The notes beneath the pieces were generated by a model. It saw nothing but the letters and a program-made list of their open reading frames with translations. It was not told where the DNA came from and did not search any database. A program made the position numbers and the translations under genes. Shown here piece after piece: positions 18,001 through 25,963 of a stretch of 64,000 nucleotides of DNA. How positions within the stretch are numbered: the stretch's first letter is position 1; every line of letters starts with the position of its first letter. The stretch is from UBA525 sp963724455 (lineage in GTDB: Archaea > Nanobdellota > Nanobdellia > Woesearchaeales > UBA525): contig CAVRUV010000022.1 of the NCBI GenBank assembly GCA_963724455.1, positions 8,040-72,039 on the forward strand, given 5' to 3'.

Positions 18001-18495
18001 ATGACTGAGAACGAAACAACCACCCCAACAGATGCGCCTGCTGAAATACCGACGCACATCTTTGCTTTGCGAACAACTGCAAATCGAGAAGAGCAAGTAC
18101 TTGCATTCGTTGCAAGCAATGCAGCAAGGAAAAAGATTCCTATCAAATCAGTGATTGCTCCTCACGGAATGCGCGGCTACATATTCGTAGAAGCTGATGA
18201 TATGGCTGCTGCTGAACAAGCAGCATTTGGTATTCCTTATGCAAAGGGCATTTTGCCTTCAGAGATTCAATATAAGGAAATCGAGCACATGCTTGAACGC
18301 GTAAAGAAGGAAGTCAACATTCAAAAGAACGATATTGTCGAGATTATCTCCGGACCATTCAAGCGCGAGAACGCAAAGGTCAGCAGAATCGACAAGACAA
18401 AAGAAGAAGTTGTCGTTGAGCTTTTGGAAGCTGCAGTTCCAATTCCAATTACTCTCAAACTTGATGCAGTTAAAGTCATCAGACGTGAAGAGTAG
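18001..18495 (+). CDS. spt5: Transcription elongation factor Spt5 (NusG family)
   Basis: The 164-residue protein has a short disordered N-terminus, an NGN domain (HIFALRTTANREEQVLAFVA; IAPHGMRGYIFVEADD), and a C-terminal KOW domain (NDIVEIISGPFKRENAKVSRID). It binds the RNA polymerase clamp and increases processivity, with Spt4 as the usual partner. An AGAGGA site precedes the ATG. It is third in the ftsZ-secE-spt5 group, and a T-rich terminator follows. Confidence 0.95.
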   Translation: MTENETTTPTDAPAEIPTHIFALRTTANREEQVLAFVASNAARKKIPIKSVIAPHGMRGYIFVEADDMAAAEQAAFGIPYAKGILPSEIQYKEIEHMLERVKKEVNIQKNDIVEIISGPFKRENAKVSRIDKTKEEVVVELLEAAVPIPITLKLDAVKVIRREE

Positions 18496-18519
18496 GATTT
18501 ACTGTTAAGCGGAATTAAC

Positions 18520-18550
18520 TTTTTTATTTTATTTTTTTTATTTTTTATTA
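18520..18550 (+). terminator. T-rich terminator after spt5
   Basis: Long T-tracts begin about 25 nt after the spt5 stop codon and end the ftsZ-secE-spt5 unit. Confidence 0.5.
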
Positions 18551-18720
18551 TTTCTGATATGTTGAATGTTCTGTTGCGTTGAATGTTCTAATGTGTTAAA
18601 TGAAATGATGTGTTGAATGAAGTGATTCTTAATTGATTTTTTTATAAAGACGCTTGGGCTTTAAGATTTAAGTTATTTGTAAACGGTATTTTTATTAAGC
18701 TGTAATGAAATTATTGTCCT

Positions 18721-19116
18721 ATGGATGCCTATCTTGCAATAAAATTTCATGATGATTGCAAAAACAGAGAGTTGATTGAACAGATATCTAAATCACTCCA
18801 GGATTCTGGTTTAAAACCTATTGTCGTGATTCGTGATTATGAAAAATGGGGAACAATAAAGTTTGCGCCAGAAGAATTAATGGAATTGGCGTTTAGATTA
18901 ATAGATGAATCAAAATTGTTAGTAATAGAATTCTCAGAAAAAGGCGTTGGCTTGGCTATAGAGGCAGGTTATGCTTATGCGAAAAACAAGCCGATTATAG
19001 TTATTGCAAAGAAAGGTTCAGATATATCAACCACTCTTCAAGGAATTGCAAAAGAAGTATTTTTCTATACTGATCCTGAAGAATTGACAGAACATTTCAG
19101 GAATTTAAAACTTTAA
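18721..19116 (+). CDS. Nucleoside 2-deoxyribosyltransferase-like protein
   Basis: The 131-residue protein has a flavodoxin-like Rossmann pattern and the motif GVGLAIEAGYAYAKNKPIIVI, whose 'E.G.A.A..KP....' pattern is typical of the nucleoside 2-deoxyribosyltransferase-like superfamily. The upstream part (ESKLLVIEFSEKGVG) aligns with the substrate-contacting strand. Members cleave N-glycosidic bonds of (deoxy)nucleotides; the exact substrate here is unknown. It separates the spt5 group from uL11, which are often adjacent in archaea. Confidence 0.7.
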   Translation: MDAYLAIKFHDDCKNRELIEQISKSLQDSGLKPIVVIRDYEKWGTIKFAPEELMELAFRLIDESKLLVIEFSEKGVGLAIEAGYAYAKNKPIIVIAKKGSDISTTLQGIAKEVFFYTDPEELTEHFRNLKL

Positions 19117-19180
19117 AATTTTGAAAATTTAAAATGAATTATCTAAGCCAGTTTTTGTTAAGCGCAATATTGGGTTGTGT

Positions 19181-19519
19181 TTAGTTTTTATATGATCCGA
19201 CGATTGTTTCGAGAACTTTTCTTAATTTTGGTCTGTGTACACAAATATCAAAATCAAAGTCTGCATATGCTATTGTAGGATCTTCTCCTAGTAGAATTCT
19301 ATTTTCAACTTCTGCAAATGTGTTGATATTGTCTGCTTTGAATTTATGGCCGTTTAATATCTTAATTTCTGTTGGGTCTTTGATTTTTGTTATGAGTTCT
19401 AGAAGTGATTCATCACATTCTTGTTTTAGCCTACTGAGTTCTGGTGTTGGAATCCCGTTTAATATTTTACTTACTGCTGAAAAATATTCAAAATATGGAT
19501 TAAAATAATCTTTTTCCAT
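19181..19519 (-). CDS. Hypothetical protein
   Basis: The 112-residue soluble protein is predicted helix-rich at the N-terminus (residues 1-45) and mixed alpha/beta at the C-terminus. No family motif is recognised. It is acidic, with a motif YADFDFDICVHRPKLRKVLETIV near the end. The gene lies on the opposite strand between two rightward genes. A TATA-like CTTATAGA sits about 25 nt upstream of its ATG. The coding call rests on length, promoter and composition. Confidence 0.6.
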   Translation of the reverse strand: MEKDYFNPYFEYFSAVSKILNGIPTPELSRLKQECDESLLELITKIKDPTEIKILNGHKFKADNINTFAEVENRILLGEDPTIAYADFDFDICVHRPKLRKVLETIVGSYKN

Positions 19520-19595
19520 TTAAATTAGTGATTTTGGAGCAATCTATAAGTTTTGTGTTTGAGAGAGTTCTCATTCTCTATCCCAGACAGTAAGC

Positions 19596-19603
19596 TTTAA
19601 AAA
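19596..19603 (+). promoter_or_regulatory. TATA box of the uL11 gene
   Basis: TTTAAAAA ends 22 nt before the ATG, giving a leaderless transcript. The spacing is the same as for GluRS and rpoL. Confidence 0.65.
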
Positions 19604-19625
19604 TAAACCACTATTCTTTAGGCTT

Positions 19626-20384
19626 ATGGCAACGGAAACTATTGAAGCACTCATTGAGGGCGGAAAAGCAAGCGCAGCACCACCACTTGGTCCTGCACTA
19701 GGCCCTACCGGTCTTAACATCCAACAAGTCATCGGCGATATTAACACAAAGACTGCAGCATTCAAGGGAATGCAAGTCCCAATCAAGATTATCTTCGATC
19801 GTTCAGCAAAAACTTACGAAATCACTATCGGCACTCCTCCAGCAAGCGCACTTATTAAGAAAGAAGCAGGCTTGGAATCTGGTAGTGGTAAGCCACACGT
19901 CGACCACGTTGCAGATTTGAGAATCGAGCAGATTATCAAAGTAAGCAAGATGAAGGAGAGCGTTATGCACGGCAAGACTATGAAGGATCGTGTTAAAGAG
20001 ATTATTGGCACATGCAACAGCATGGGCGTTATGGTTGAAGGAAAGCACGCACGCGATACACTTCGCGATGTTGAAGCTGGTAAATTCGACGAGAAAATTA
20101 ATTCTGGTAAAACTGAACTAACTGCAGCAGAACTTAAAGTACTCGATGAGGAAAGAAAGAAAATGCAGGCAGAGCTTACTAAAAAGCAGGCTGATATGGA
20201 AGCACGCTCACGTGCAATTATTGACGCTGGAAAGGCAAACACCAAGACTGAGAACCAAATCAGAAACGAACTCTTGGGCGCTGGCATTCCAGAAGATTAT
20301 GTCGATAAAGTCATGCCAAAAAGCAAGACTGCACCAGCAGGCGGAAAAGCAGCAGCTGCTCCTGCACCAGCAAAGAAGAAGTAA
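19626..20384 (+). CDS. rpl11: Large-subunit ribosomal protein uL11 with long C-terminal extension
   Basis: Residues 1-160 are uL11: EALIEGGKASAAPPLGPALGPTGLNIQQV is the L11 N-terminal signature, and the RNA-binding C-domain includes KEIIGTCNSMGVMVEGKHARD. It builds the L11 stalk base of the 50S factor-binding centre. The protein is 252 residues, about 90 longer than usual. The extra part is a charged helix (VLDEERKKMQAELTKKQADM), a small UBA-like stretch (NQIRNELLGAGIPEDYVDKV) and an Ala/Lys/Pro tail. The extension is unusual; a UBA-like reading is only suggested by the pattern. Confidence 0.95.
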   Translation: MATETIEALIEGGKASAAPPLGPALGPTGLNIQQVIGDINTKTAAFKGMQVPIKIIFDRSAKTYEITIGTPPASALIKKEAGLESGSGKPHVDHVADLRIEQIIKVSKMKESVMHGKTMKDRVKEIIGTCNSMGVMVEGKHARDTLRDVEAGKFDEKINSGKTELTAAELKVLDEERKKMQAELTKKQADMEARSRAIIDAGKANTKTENQIRNELLGAGIPEDYVDKVMPKSKTAPAGGKAAAAPAPAKKK

Positions 20385-20499
20385 ATTCTCTTTGTTTATC
20401 CTTTCTTTTCATTCTTATTTTTTATTCTATTCTCAGTTTCTATTTCTTAAAAATTATTATTTCAATAAAATTTATTAATCAATTGAACTTTCTTACCTT

Positions 20500-21028
20500 A
20501 TGGCAGTAGTTACAGTAGTTCCTAATCTCGTAAGAAGACGAGAGTATTGTTTTAGTTTTTTCAGATGCTGATTTAGATCATTTGTATTCGAGACAACCAG
20601 TTGTAGGTCGTGTTTTTGATAAAGAGACAATTCTTCCATTTCCAGCATTCTTCTTAGCTCCGGAATTGCCTGTTACTTCTCCCGAGAATGCTGATATATC
20701 AATGCTTTCAAATTATCTTAATGCATTTATGAGGCCAGGTATGTCTTTAAAAGATCCATTCGGAGATGTGAGTGGCGGATTTGATAGGAATCTTGCAACT
20801 ATTGCAGATTCTGTGTCTGTTGAACAAAATGCTTTTTCTCTGTCGTTTAGACCAAAAAGTGGGTTTGGTGTTATTCCGGTTTATTTTTTACCGCTTGATA
20901 TTGCTAGATTTGCAAGACCAGAACTTGAAGAAGTATTGTTACAAAATGAGTTTCCAGTTTATAAATTTGCAAAGTCTTGTGGACTAGATGATGACTGCAA
21001 GGGATTAGTCAGATTTCAAAAGTGTTGA
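20500..21028 (+). pseudogene. Hypothetical gene with apparent -1/+1 frame break
   Basis: An ATG at 20500 opens a frame (MAVVTVVPNLVRR) that stops after 23 codons. The adjacent frame, open from 20534, continues in the same style (DESIVLVFSDADLDHLYSRQPVVG) to a stop at 21028. One base too many near 20531-20540 (context GTAAGAAGACGAG) would join them into one protein of about 175 residues. From 20582 alone, a TTG could start a 148-residue product. No family is recognised. Recent decay, an assembly error or a recoding site are all possible. Confidence 0.55.
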
Positions 21029-21151
21029 TTTTGAAGTATTTGATTTAGAATTATTGAATCTAGTATTATTGAGTATTCTTGCTATGCGATAGATGGTTAT
21101 GTTATAATCATAAATGTAAAGATTTTTTAATATATTAAGAATTCTAATCAT

Positions 21152-21571
21152 ATGCAAGTTCAACCAATGTGTTTAGAAGAAAGAATGAAAACATCACAAG
21201 CACTTAATTTTTCATCAAGATTTTATACACTTCCAGGATATGTAGTTTCATTCTCGCATAAAGATATTGTTGATTTTAAAGAGGGAAAATCATTTGAATT
21301 AGAAGTTCATGGTTTGGAAATTAACAATCAACCAGTTAGGATATTAATTTTGGGAGGACCTCCAGGGGTTCTAGAATCAAGTTTTTCACCATTGCCATTT
21401 GGTATCGTGCCATTTACTATGTATCTTCCAAGATCTTTATCTGAAGAAAAACTTGTTAATCATTTATCTGAAAATTATTTTGGAATCAAAAGACCGCACG
21501 AGGTCAATGTATATGCAGCATTTATTAAAATGGAACTAGAAAAAACACCTGAGATTAAGACTTACAAATAA
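21152..21571 (+). CDS. Hypothetical protein
   Basis: The 139-residue soluble protein has mixed strands and helices and no signal. The middle has a Gly/Pro-rich turn (LILGGPPGVLESS), followed by PFGIVPFTMYLPRSLSEEKLVNHL. That part resembles FGVIPVYFLPLDIARF in the upstream broken gene, so the two may be distant paralogues (weak, by eye). A run of A and T upstream could hold a promoter. I recognise no known family. Confidence 0.6.
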   Translation: MQVQPMCLEERMKTSQALNFSSRFYTLPGYVVSFSHKDIVDFKEGKSFELEVHGLEINNQPVRILILGGPPGVLESSFSPLPFGIVPFTMYLPRSLSEEKLVNHLSENYFGIKRPHEVNVYAAFIKMELEKTPEIKTYK

Positions 21572-21689
21572 TGTTTAAGAATAATAATACTGTTTAATAA
21601 TAATACTTAAGAATATGTTTAAAAACTAATAATTATGTTGTGTAATCAATCTTGTAATCAATCTTGTATGGTCTTATCCGACCATAAGC

Positions 21690-21697
21690 TTTAAAAA
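21690..21697 (+). promoter_or_regulatory. TATA box of the eS19-eL39-eL31 operon
   Basis: TTTAAAAA implies a start of transcription near 21720, leaving a leader of about 86 nt. This is long for a window where many promoters give leaderless mRNAs. Confidence 0.6.
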
Positions 21698-21720
21698 GGC
21701 TCCTCGAATTCTTTGATATA

Positions 21721-21806
21721 AGGACCTGCGAAAAGCAGCCCAGAGCAATCTGGAAGCATTCTCATGTAAAACATGATGTGCTGATCCGCCCAAGGAGGGA
21801 AACCCA
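21721..21806 (+). promoter_or_regulatory. Structured mRNA leader of the eS19 operon
   Basis: Three hairpins stand in a row. CTGC/GCAG (21726-21738). CCAGA/TCTGG closed by a GCAA tetraloop of the GNRA class (21740-21753). CATGT/ACATG extended by GCA/TGC (21756-21781). A strong AAGGAGGG ribosome site follows at 21792-21799. Ribosomal protein leaders commonly bind their own product; here that is only an inference. Confidence 0.55.
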
Positions 21807-22337
21807 ATGTTATTTGACGTAAACCCACGCGCATTCAATCGAGAGCTTGCACGTGAACTAAAAGAAAAAAAGCTCGTAACGCCGCCTGACTGGGCGCCGT
21901 TTGCAAAGACAGGTTCTCATCGTGAACGTGTACCTCAGGAAAAAGACTGGTGGTATCACAGATCAGCAAGTATCATGCGCATGATTGCAGTACGTGGTCC
22001 AATTGGAACCAACAAGCTTGCAGTCAAGTACGGTGGAAGAAAGAACCGCGGTGTAGCACCTGATCAGTTCAGAGAAGCAGGTACTGGTGTTATCAGAAAG
22101 TGTATGCAACAGCTTGAGAAGAGCAAGTTAATCAAGCAAGTGACAATTCAGAATCACAAGGGTCGTGTTCTTACAAAGGAAGGTACGCTTCTTATGAAGG
22201 GCGTAGCAACAAGAGTAAGTAAAGAACCGCAATTGCACAAGTTCAAGGAACGCGTGATGAAGGAAAGAGAAAAGCCAGCATCAGCAGCACCAGGACAAGC
22301 AAGACCCCCTAGGGCTCCAAAAGAGGTCGCACAATGA
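21807..22337 (+). CDS. rps19e: Small-subunit ribosomal protein eS19
   Basis: The 176-residue protein matches archaeal/eukaryotic eS19: an N-terminal DVNPRAFNRELARELKEK, the core PQEKDWWYHRSASIMRMIAVRGPIG and KYGGRKNRGVAPDQFREAGTGVIRKCMQQLEKSKL. It binds near the head of the 30S subunit. A basic Ala/Pro tail of about 25 residues is added. Its stop codon overlaps the start of eL39 (ATGA), which indicates translational coupling. Confidence 0.96.
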   Translation: MLFDVNPRAFNRELARELKEKKLVTPPDWAPFAKTGSHRERVPQEKDWWYHRSASIMRMIAVRGPIGTNKLAVKYGGRKNRGVAPDQFREAGTGVIRKCMQQLEKSKLIKQVTIQNHKGRVLTKEGTLLMKGVATRVSKEPQLHKFKERVMKEREKPASAAPGQARPPRAPKEVAQ

Positions 22338-22507
22338 CTAGAGCAATCCACCCTAGCAAGAAGAAGAGGCTAGCTAAGCTTGGAACCCAAACTAAGTGGG
22401 CTCCATTTTGGACTGTTCCAAAAAAGTACGGCGTTGGAAAGAAAATACATCCATCGCGTCACACTGCCGTTAAGCGTAATTGGCGCCGTATGCGCACAAA
22501 GATCTAA
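22334..22507 (+). CDS. rpl39e: Large-subunit ribosomal protein eL39
   Basis: The 57-residue, very basic protein was found by direct translation. It has the eL39 hallmarks: an N-terminal KKKRLAKLGTQTKWAPFWT and the terminal KRNWRRMRTKI. It is slightly longer than the usual 51 residues. eL39 lines the peptide exit tunnel. The start overlaps the eS19 stop by four bases, and eL31 follows after 9 nt, so all three genes form one operon. Confidence 0.95.
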   Translation: MTRAIHPSKKKRLAKLGTQTKWAPFWTVPKKYGVGKKIHPSRHTAVKRNWRRMRTKI

Positions 22508-22516
22508 GGTGAAACT

Positions 22517-22978
22517 ATGGTTATCGAACGCACATATGTAATTCCATTACGCGCAGGCTACAGAAATACTCCAAAGCACTGCAGAACAAATAAAGCAGTC
22601 AAAGTCTTGCGCATATTCCTCGCTAAACACATGAAGGTTAAGGAAGAAGATGTAAGATTAGGACAGCACATTAATTTGCTTTTGTGGGCTCACGGTATCA
22701 AGAACCCTCCAGCGCGCGTTACTGTCAAAGTCGTAAAAGGCGATGATGGCATTGTAAAAGCAGAGCTTGAGAGTAAAGAGTTTACTGAGACAGTAAAGCC
22801 ATCTCCAAAGTCTGAGCAGCCGCAAGGTCTCAAGGAGAAATTGCAAGCAGCAGTCGGCGGTAAGAAAGCTGACAAGACTGATGAGAAGCAAGGGGCTTCA
22901 GTAGATGCAAAGCCTAAGCCTGCAGCAAAAAAGAAGGCAGCTCCAAAGCAAGAAGCAGAAGCTCCAGCTGAAGAGTAA
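22517..22978 (+). CDS. rpl31e: Large-subunit ribosomal protein eL31 with extended tail
   Basis: Residues 1-90 are eL31, with RTYVIPLRAGYRNTPKHCRTNKAVKVLRIFLAKHM and the conserved INLLLWAHGIKNPPARVTV. It sits near the tunnel exit of the 50S subunit. Residues 95-153 are a low-complexity Lys/Ala/Pro/Glu tail absent from typical eL31 (about 90 residues). Similar tails occur on uL11, eS19 and the FKBP in this window, so this looks like a feature of the genome. It is preceded by AAGGTGA. Confidence 0.95.
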   Translation: MVIERTYVIPLRAGYRNTPKHCRTNKAVKVLRIFLAKHMKVKEEDVRLGQHINLLLWAHGIKNPPARVTVKVVKGDDGIVKAELESKEFTETVKPSPKSEQPQGLKEKLQAAVGGKKADKTDEKQGASVDAKPKPAAKKKAAPKQEAEAPAEE

Positions 22979-22983
22979 ATTTC

Positions 22984-23003
22984 ATTTTTTTCTTTTTTTA
23001 TTC
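22984..23003 (+). terminator. T-rich terminator after eL31
   Basis: T-tracts begin 6 nt after the eL31 stop and end the ribosomal operon. Confidence 0.5.
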
Positions 23004-23126
23004 TTTATTATTCTCTATGTTATTGTTAATTCTCTACTATTTTTTATATTATTTTTAGTTCTGCATATTTGATGTAGTTTTAGGTATTAGTTTCATTAGT
23101 TTACTTGTTGAATAGTATTCGTATCT

Positions 23127-23279
23127 GGAACGCCTTGGAGTGGGTCCTGACAACGAGTCGCTGTGAGCTGATTCGAGTCATACGAGAATCCGAAGGAACG
23201 AAGTGACGAGATGCGAGCAGGCAAGGACGAGTTGTCAATAGATTCTGCGAGGGACTAAGCAGTATGTTCTGCGCGTTCC
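23127..23279 (-). ncRNA. Structured intergenic RNA element, copy C
   Basis: On the minus strand, GGAACGC (23273-23279) pairs with GCGTTCC (23127-23133). The hairpin GCAG/CTGC follows, then TCCCTCGCAGAATCTA. The central stem begins TGACAAC and ends GTTGTCA but encloses a longer, different apical part than the other copies and lacks their TGCATGAATC loop. The 3' block CCCACTCCAAGG closes the element. It is antisense to its neighbours (eL31 and a methyltransferase gene), which argues that it is not simply a terminator of theirs. Confidence 0.7.
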
Positions 23280-23382
23280 TAGTAGTTAGTTGTAATTTAG
23301 CAAATCACTGTCGATTCATTACATATGATTATTAAGTTGGTTCAAGACACTCTATTGCGAGTGAATCAATATGGGTGAATCG

Positions 23383-24066
23383 ATGGATCTTTTCGGCAAA
23401 GCATTAACCTCATACTATAAGGGTTCGAAAGAAAAATTCTATTTTGTAGATAAGCAAGGAGTATTGTTCGAGCACCCGCTTGATTTCTATTTCAGGTCAT
23501 ACTCAAAATTCTCTCGCATAGAAAAGAAGATTATCAATTTGTCCTACGGAGAGATTCTAGATATTGGTTGCGGTACAGGAAATATTACACAGTATGTTGC
23601 AGGAAAAGGAAATGTTACAGGCATTGATATATCTGCTAATACTATTGCGCTTGCAAAAATGCTTGCAAAAAAATCAGTCGGACCAAAAATAAAGGCTAAT
23701 GCACTTCATTATGCAGTTGCAGATATATTCTCTTATTCTCCATTGAAAAAATTTGATACCATTCTCTTAATGGAGAATAATCTCGGGATGGGACAATCAA
23801 TGCAAGGCGTGCAGAAACTGCTAAGATTATTATCTGGATTTTTGAAAGACGATGGACAGATTTTAACAAATGCGAGAATTATCAATACAGAATATTATGA
23901 AGCGAGTTTAGCATCTGTGTACGGCAAAGAGCATGGTCCATTTTTTGGCTGGATGAGTTTTAATGAAGCATTTTTCAAAAAATTATGCGATGGCGAAAGC
24001 TTACGCTCGAATGTTCTTATGAGAACTAAAAATACTTGCTTGTTTAGAATAACAAAAAAATCATAA
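23383..24066 (+). CDS. SAM-dependent methyltransferase
   Basis: The 227-residue class I methyltransferase has the SAM motif EILDIGCGTGNITQYVA near residue 58, an acidic strand-2 end (VTGIDISANTIALAKM) and a motif-IV-like DTILLMENNLGMG. An N-terminal helical cap of about 50 residues contains aromatic residues (FYFRSYSKFSRIEKK). The substrate is unknown. I chose the ATG at 23383 because GGTGA lies just upstream; an in-frame ATG at 23371 is the alternative. It stands alone between two leftward units. Confidence 0.82.
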   Translation: MDLFGKALTSYYKGSKEKFYFVDKQGVLFEHPLDFYFRSYSKFSRIEKKIINLSYGEILDIGCGTGNITQYVAGKGNVTGIDISANTIALAKMLAKKSVGPKIKANALHYAVADIFSYSPLKKFDTILLMENNLGMGQSMQGVQKLLRLLSGFLKDDGQILTNARIINTEYYEASLASVYGKEHGPFFGWMSFNEAFFKKLCDGESLRSNVLMRTKNTCLFRITKKS

Positions 24067-24105
24067 AAATAAATAGAGTTAATTTAGTGCGATAACTATT
24101 TGTCG

Positions 24106-25080
24106 TTACATTCTGTTAGGCATAAAACCGACTCTTTCTAAGACGCGTTTTGTGCTAACTGCTCTATTCAATGTATAAATGTGTATATCATTTACGCCGT
24201 TTGCATAGAGTTCTTCCATTTGTTCTACCATCCAGTCTTCGCCTGCAATTGCACCGCGCTTTTCTAAATCTTTACAAAGCTTATCGGGTATGGACACATT
24301 CATCTTTGCAGGAACGCTGCTCTCTCCACCAGTTTGTCTTGGATGATCGAGGATTTTTAATCCCGGAATGATTGGGATAGTTACACCATAATCACGAGCC
24401 ATGGCAATGAATTGCAATATCATTTTTGTGTCAAAGCACATCTGAGTGATTGCAAAGTTTGCACCAGCATCTTGCTTCATCTTTAGATACTGTATTCCGC
24501 ATTCAATATTCGGCGCAGCATAATGCCTTTCAGGATATGCCGCAACACCTATGCACAAATCAATCGGTTGAACATCCTCTTTTGGAGGGTTGAGATATAT
24601 TTTTCTTCGCATTGCAGCTATTTGTTCAACCATGCCTAGCGAATATTTATGTCCTTGCGGATTTGGTTTGAACATATCTCCATAATTTGGGTCTCCTCTG
24701 ATTAAGAAAATATTTTCTATGCCGACAAAAGGCAGTTGTATGACTGCGCCTTCTGTTTCTAATTGCGTAAAATCCCCGCAGATAAAATGCGGCATGACTT
24801 CAACATTCAAGTGGTTATATCTTCCCATAAGATGAGCTGCGATAAGATCAGGATTTGCTCTTATCTTTCTAGGATGTAATTCTTCAATGCCTAATGCATT
24901 TCTTGTTCGCTCCATGATCTCTTGGTGATAGGTGACTGAAAGAAATAGAGGTCCATATTTTTTTACTAATTCATCAATTGCTTCAGAATCTTTTTTTGCA
25001 TTTGCCCATCTTTGCGGAGGCAGGATTTCTAGAGAGAATCCTCGCTTGTTTGCAGCGATTATGTCGGGGATTCTTACCAT
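24106..25080 (-). CDS. metF: Methylenetetrahydrofolate reductase (MetF family)
   Basis: The 324-residue TIM-barrel flavoprotein has SLEILPPQRW at the N-terminus, the FAD/folate loop FLSVTYHQ, LIRGDPNYGD, the substrate motif VAAYPERHY and GANFAITQMCFD. It converts methylene- to methyl-(tetrahydrofolate or related pterin) for methionine synthesis or one-carbon metabolism. Length and motif order match full MetF. No other one-carbon gene is adjacent. It converges with the methyltransferase gene. Confidence 0.92.
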   Translation of the reverse strand: MVRIPDIIAANKRGFSLEILPPQRWANAKKDSEAIDELVKKYGPLFLSVTYHQEIMERTRNALGIEELHPRKIRANPDLIAAHLMGRYNHLNVEVMPHFICGDFTQLETEGAVIQLPFVGIENIFLIRGDPNYGDMFKPNPQGHKYSLGMVEQIAAMRRKIYLNPPKEDVQPIDLCIGVAAYPERHYAAPNIECGIQYLKMKQDAGANFAITQMCFDTKMILQFIAMARDYGVTIPIIPGLKILDHPRQTGGESSVPAKMNVSIPDKLCKDLEKRGAIAGEDWMVEQMEELYANGVNDIHIYTLNRAVSTKRVLERVGFMPNRM

Positions 25081-25277
25081 CTATAGAGAGTCTTGATTGC
25101 ATTTTTAAAGCTTCTTGGAGCGCTTTTAAACTGATTGTGTAGTGTTTTGTGTTGTTGTTTTTGTGTTGTTGTGATATTGTTGTTTTGTTGTTTTATGAAC
25201 GTATTTTGCATAATTATTATATACATTAGAACTTAAGCATAGTAGATAGTAACTACAAATACAGCGAGGGGGAAAAC

Positions 25278-25616
25278 ATGAATGAATCTGTAGACTTAGG
25301 CGGAAACATCACCCTTTCAGGGTTTTCTAGTCGTGATTTCACGGACCTGATTGTGGTAAAAAAGATTGTAGGACAATGTGCTAGGAAGCTTACTGATAGC
25401 GTTCCTGGTTTTACAAAATTGGAAGTGCATTTAAAAGAAGTCCATCCGCATAGTGATGGTAAGGGCGGTAAGTCAGAGCTCGTAGCAAAGGTGCATGTTG
25501 AGGGCAAGGAGTATGCAGCAGAAGTAGTGGATCATAATTTGTTTGTTGCTCTTGATAGTGTGCTTAAGCGCGTTTATGAACAGGCGCATAAAGAGATGGA
25601 AAAACACGGCAAGTAA
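25278..25616 (+). CDS. HPF/YfiA-like ribosome-associated protein (probable)
   Basis: The 112-residue protein has a strand-helix-strand-strand-strand-helix pattern: an N-terminal strand (ITLSGF), helix (VVKKIVGQCARKL), strands (TKLEVHLKEVH; SELVAKVHVEGKEYAAEVVD) and a final helix (NLFVALDSVLKRVYEQAHKEME). The 'A.v.....l..ALD.vl.r...Q' ending is that of hibernation-promoting factors. It would bind the decoding region of idle ribosomes. The match is by pattern only. A strong GAGGGGG ribosome site suggests high expression. Confidence 0.6.
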   Translation: MNESVDLGGNITLSGFSSRDFTDLIVVKKIVGQCARKLTDSVPGFTKLEVHLKEVHPHSDGKGGKSELVAKVHVEGKEYAAEVVDHNLFVALDSVLKRVYEQAHKEMEKHGK

Positions 25617-25784
25617 ATTCCAAGTTTCCTTTTTTCAATTATTCTTACAGAGGTTTTGTAGAGAGTATGATTTAGTTTTTAGAAAATAGTTTAAAATAGT
25701 TTGTTATGTCTAGAAAAGTAGTTTAGGATTTACTAATAGTTCTAGTTTAAGTTTTAATTAATATTAATTTTCTATTAATTTTTT

Positions 25785-25878
25785 TGCCACGGAGAATTAC
25801 TGCTCGGTCCCTCGCAGAATTTAGAATTTTATGCCTGCATGAATCGGCATAAAATTTAGGTTTTGCTCCAAGGTGGCA
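25785..25878 (+). ncRNA. Structured intergenic RNA element, copy D
   Basis: The outer stem TGCCAC (25785-25790) pairs with GTGGCA (25873-25878), a double-sided change from copy B. A short GAG/CTC hairpin follows, then TCCCTCGCAGAATTTAG and the hairpin AATTTTATGCC/GGCATAAAATT with the loop TGCATGAATC (25836-25845) identical to copies B and E. The 3' block AGGTTTTGCTCCAAGG ends the element. It lies between the convergent HPF-like and eL15 genes. Confidence 0.8.
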
Positions 25879-25963
25879 TTACTAATTGTTATTGTTACAA
25901 ATCATATTAAGAAACTCTAAATAAAAGAAATTAAAAAAATGTAAAAAAAGAAAACAAAAAGAC

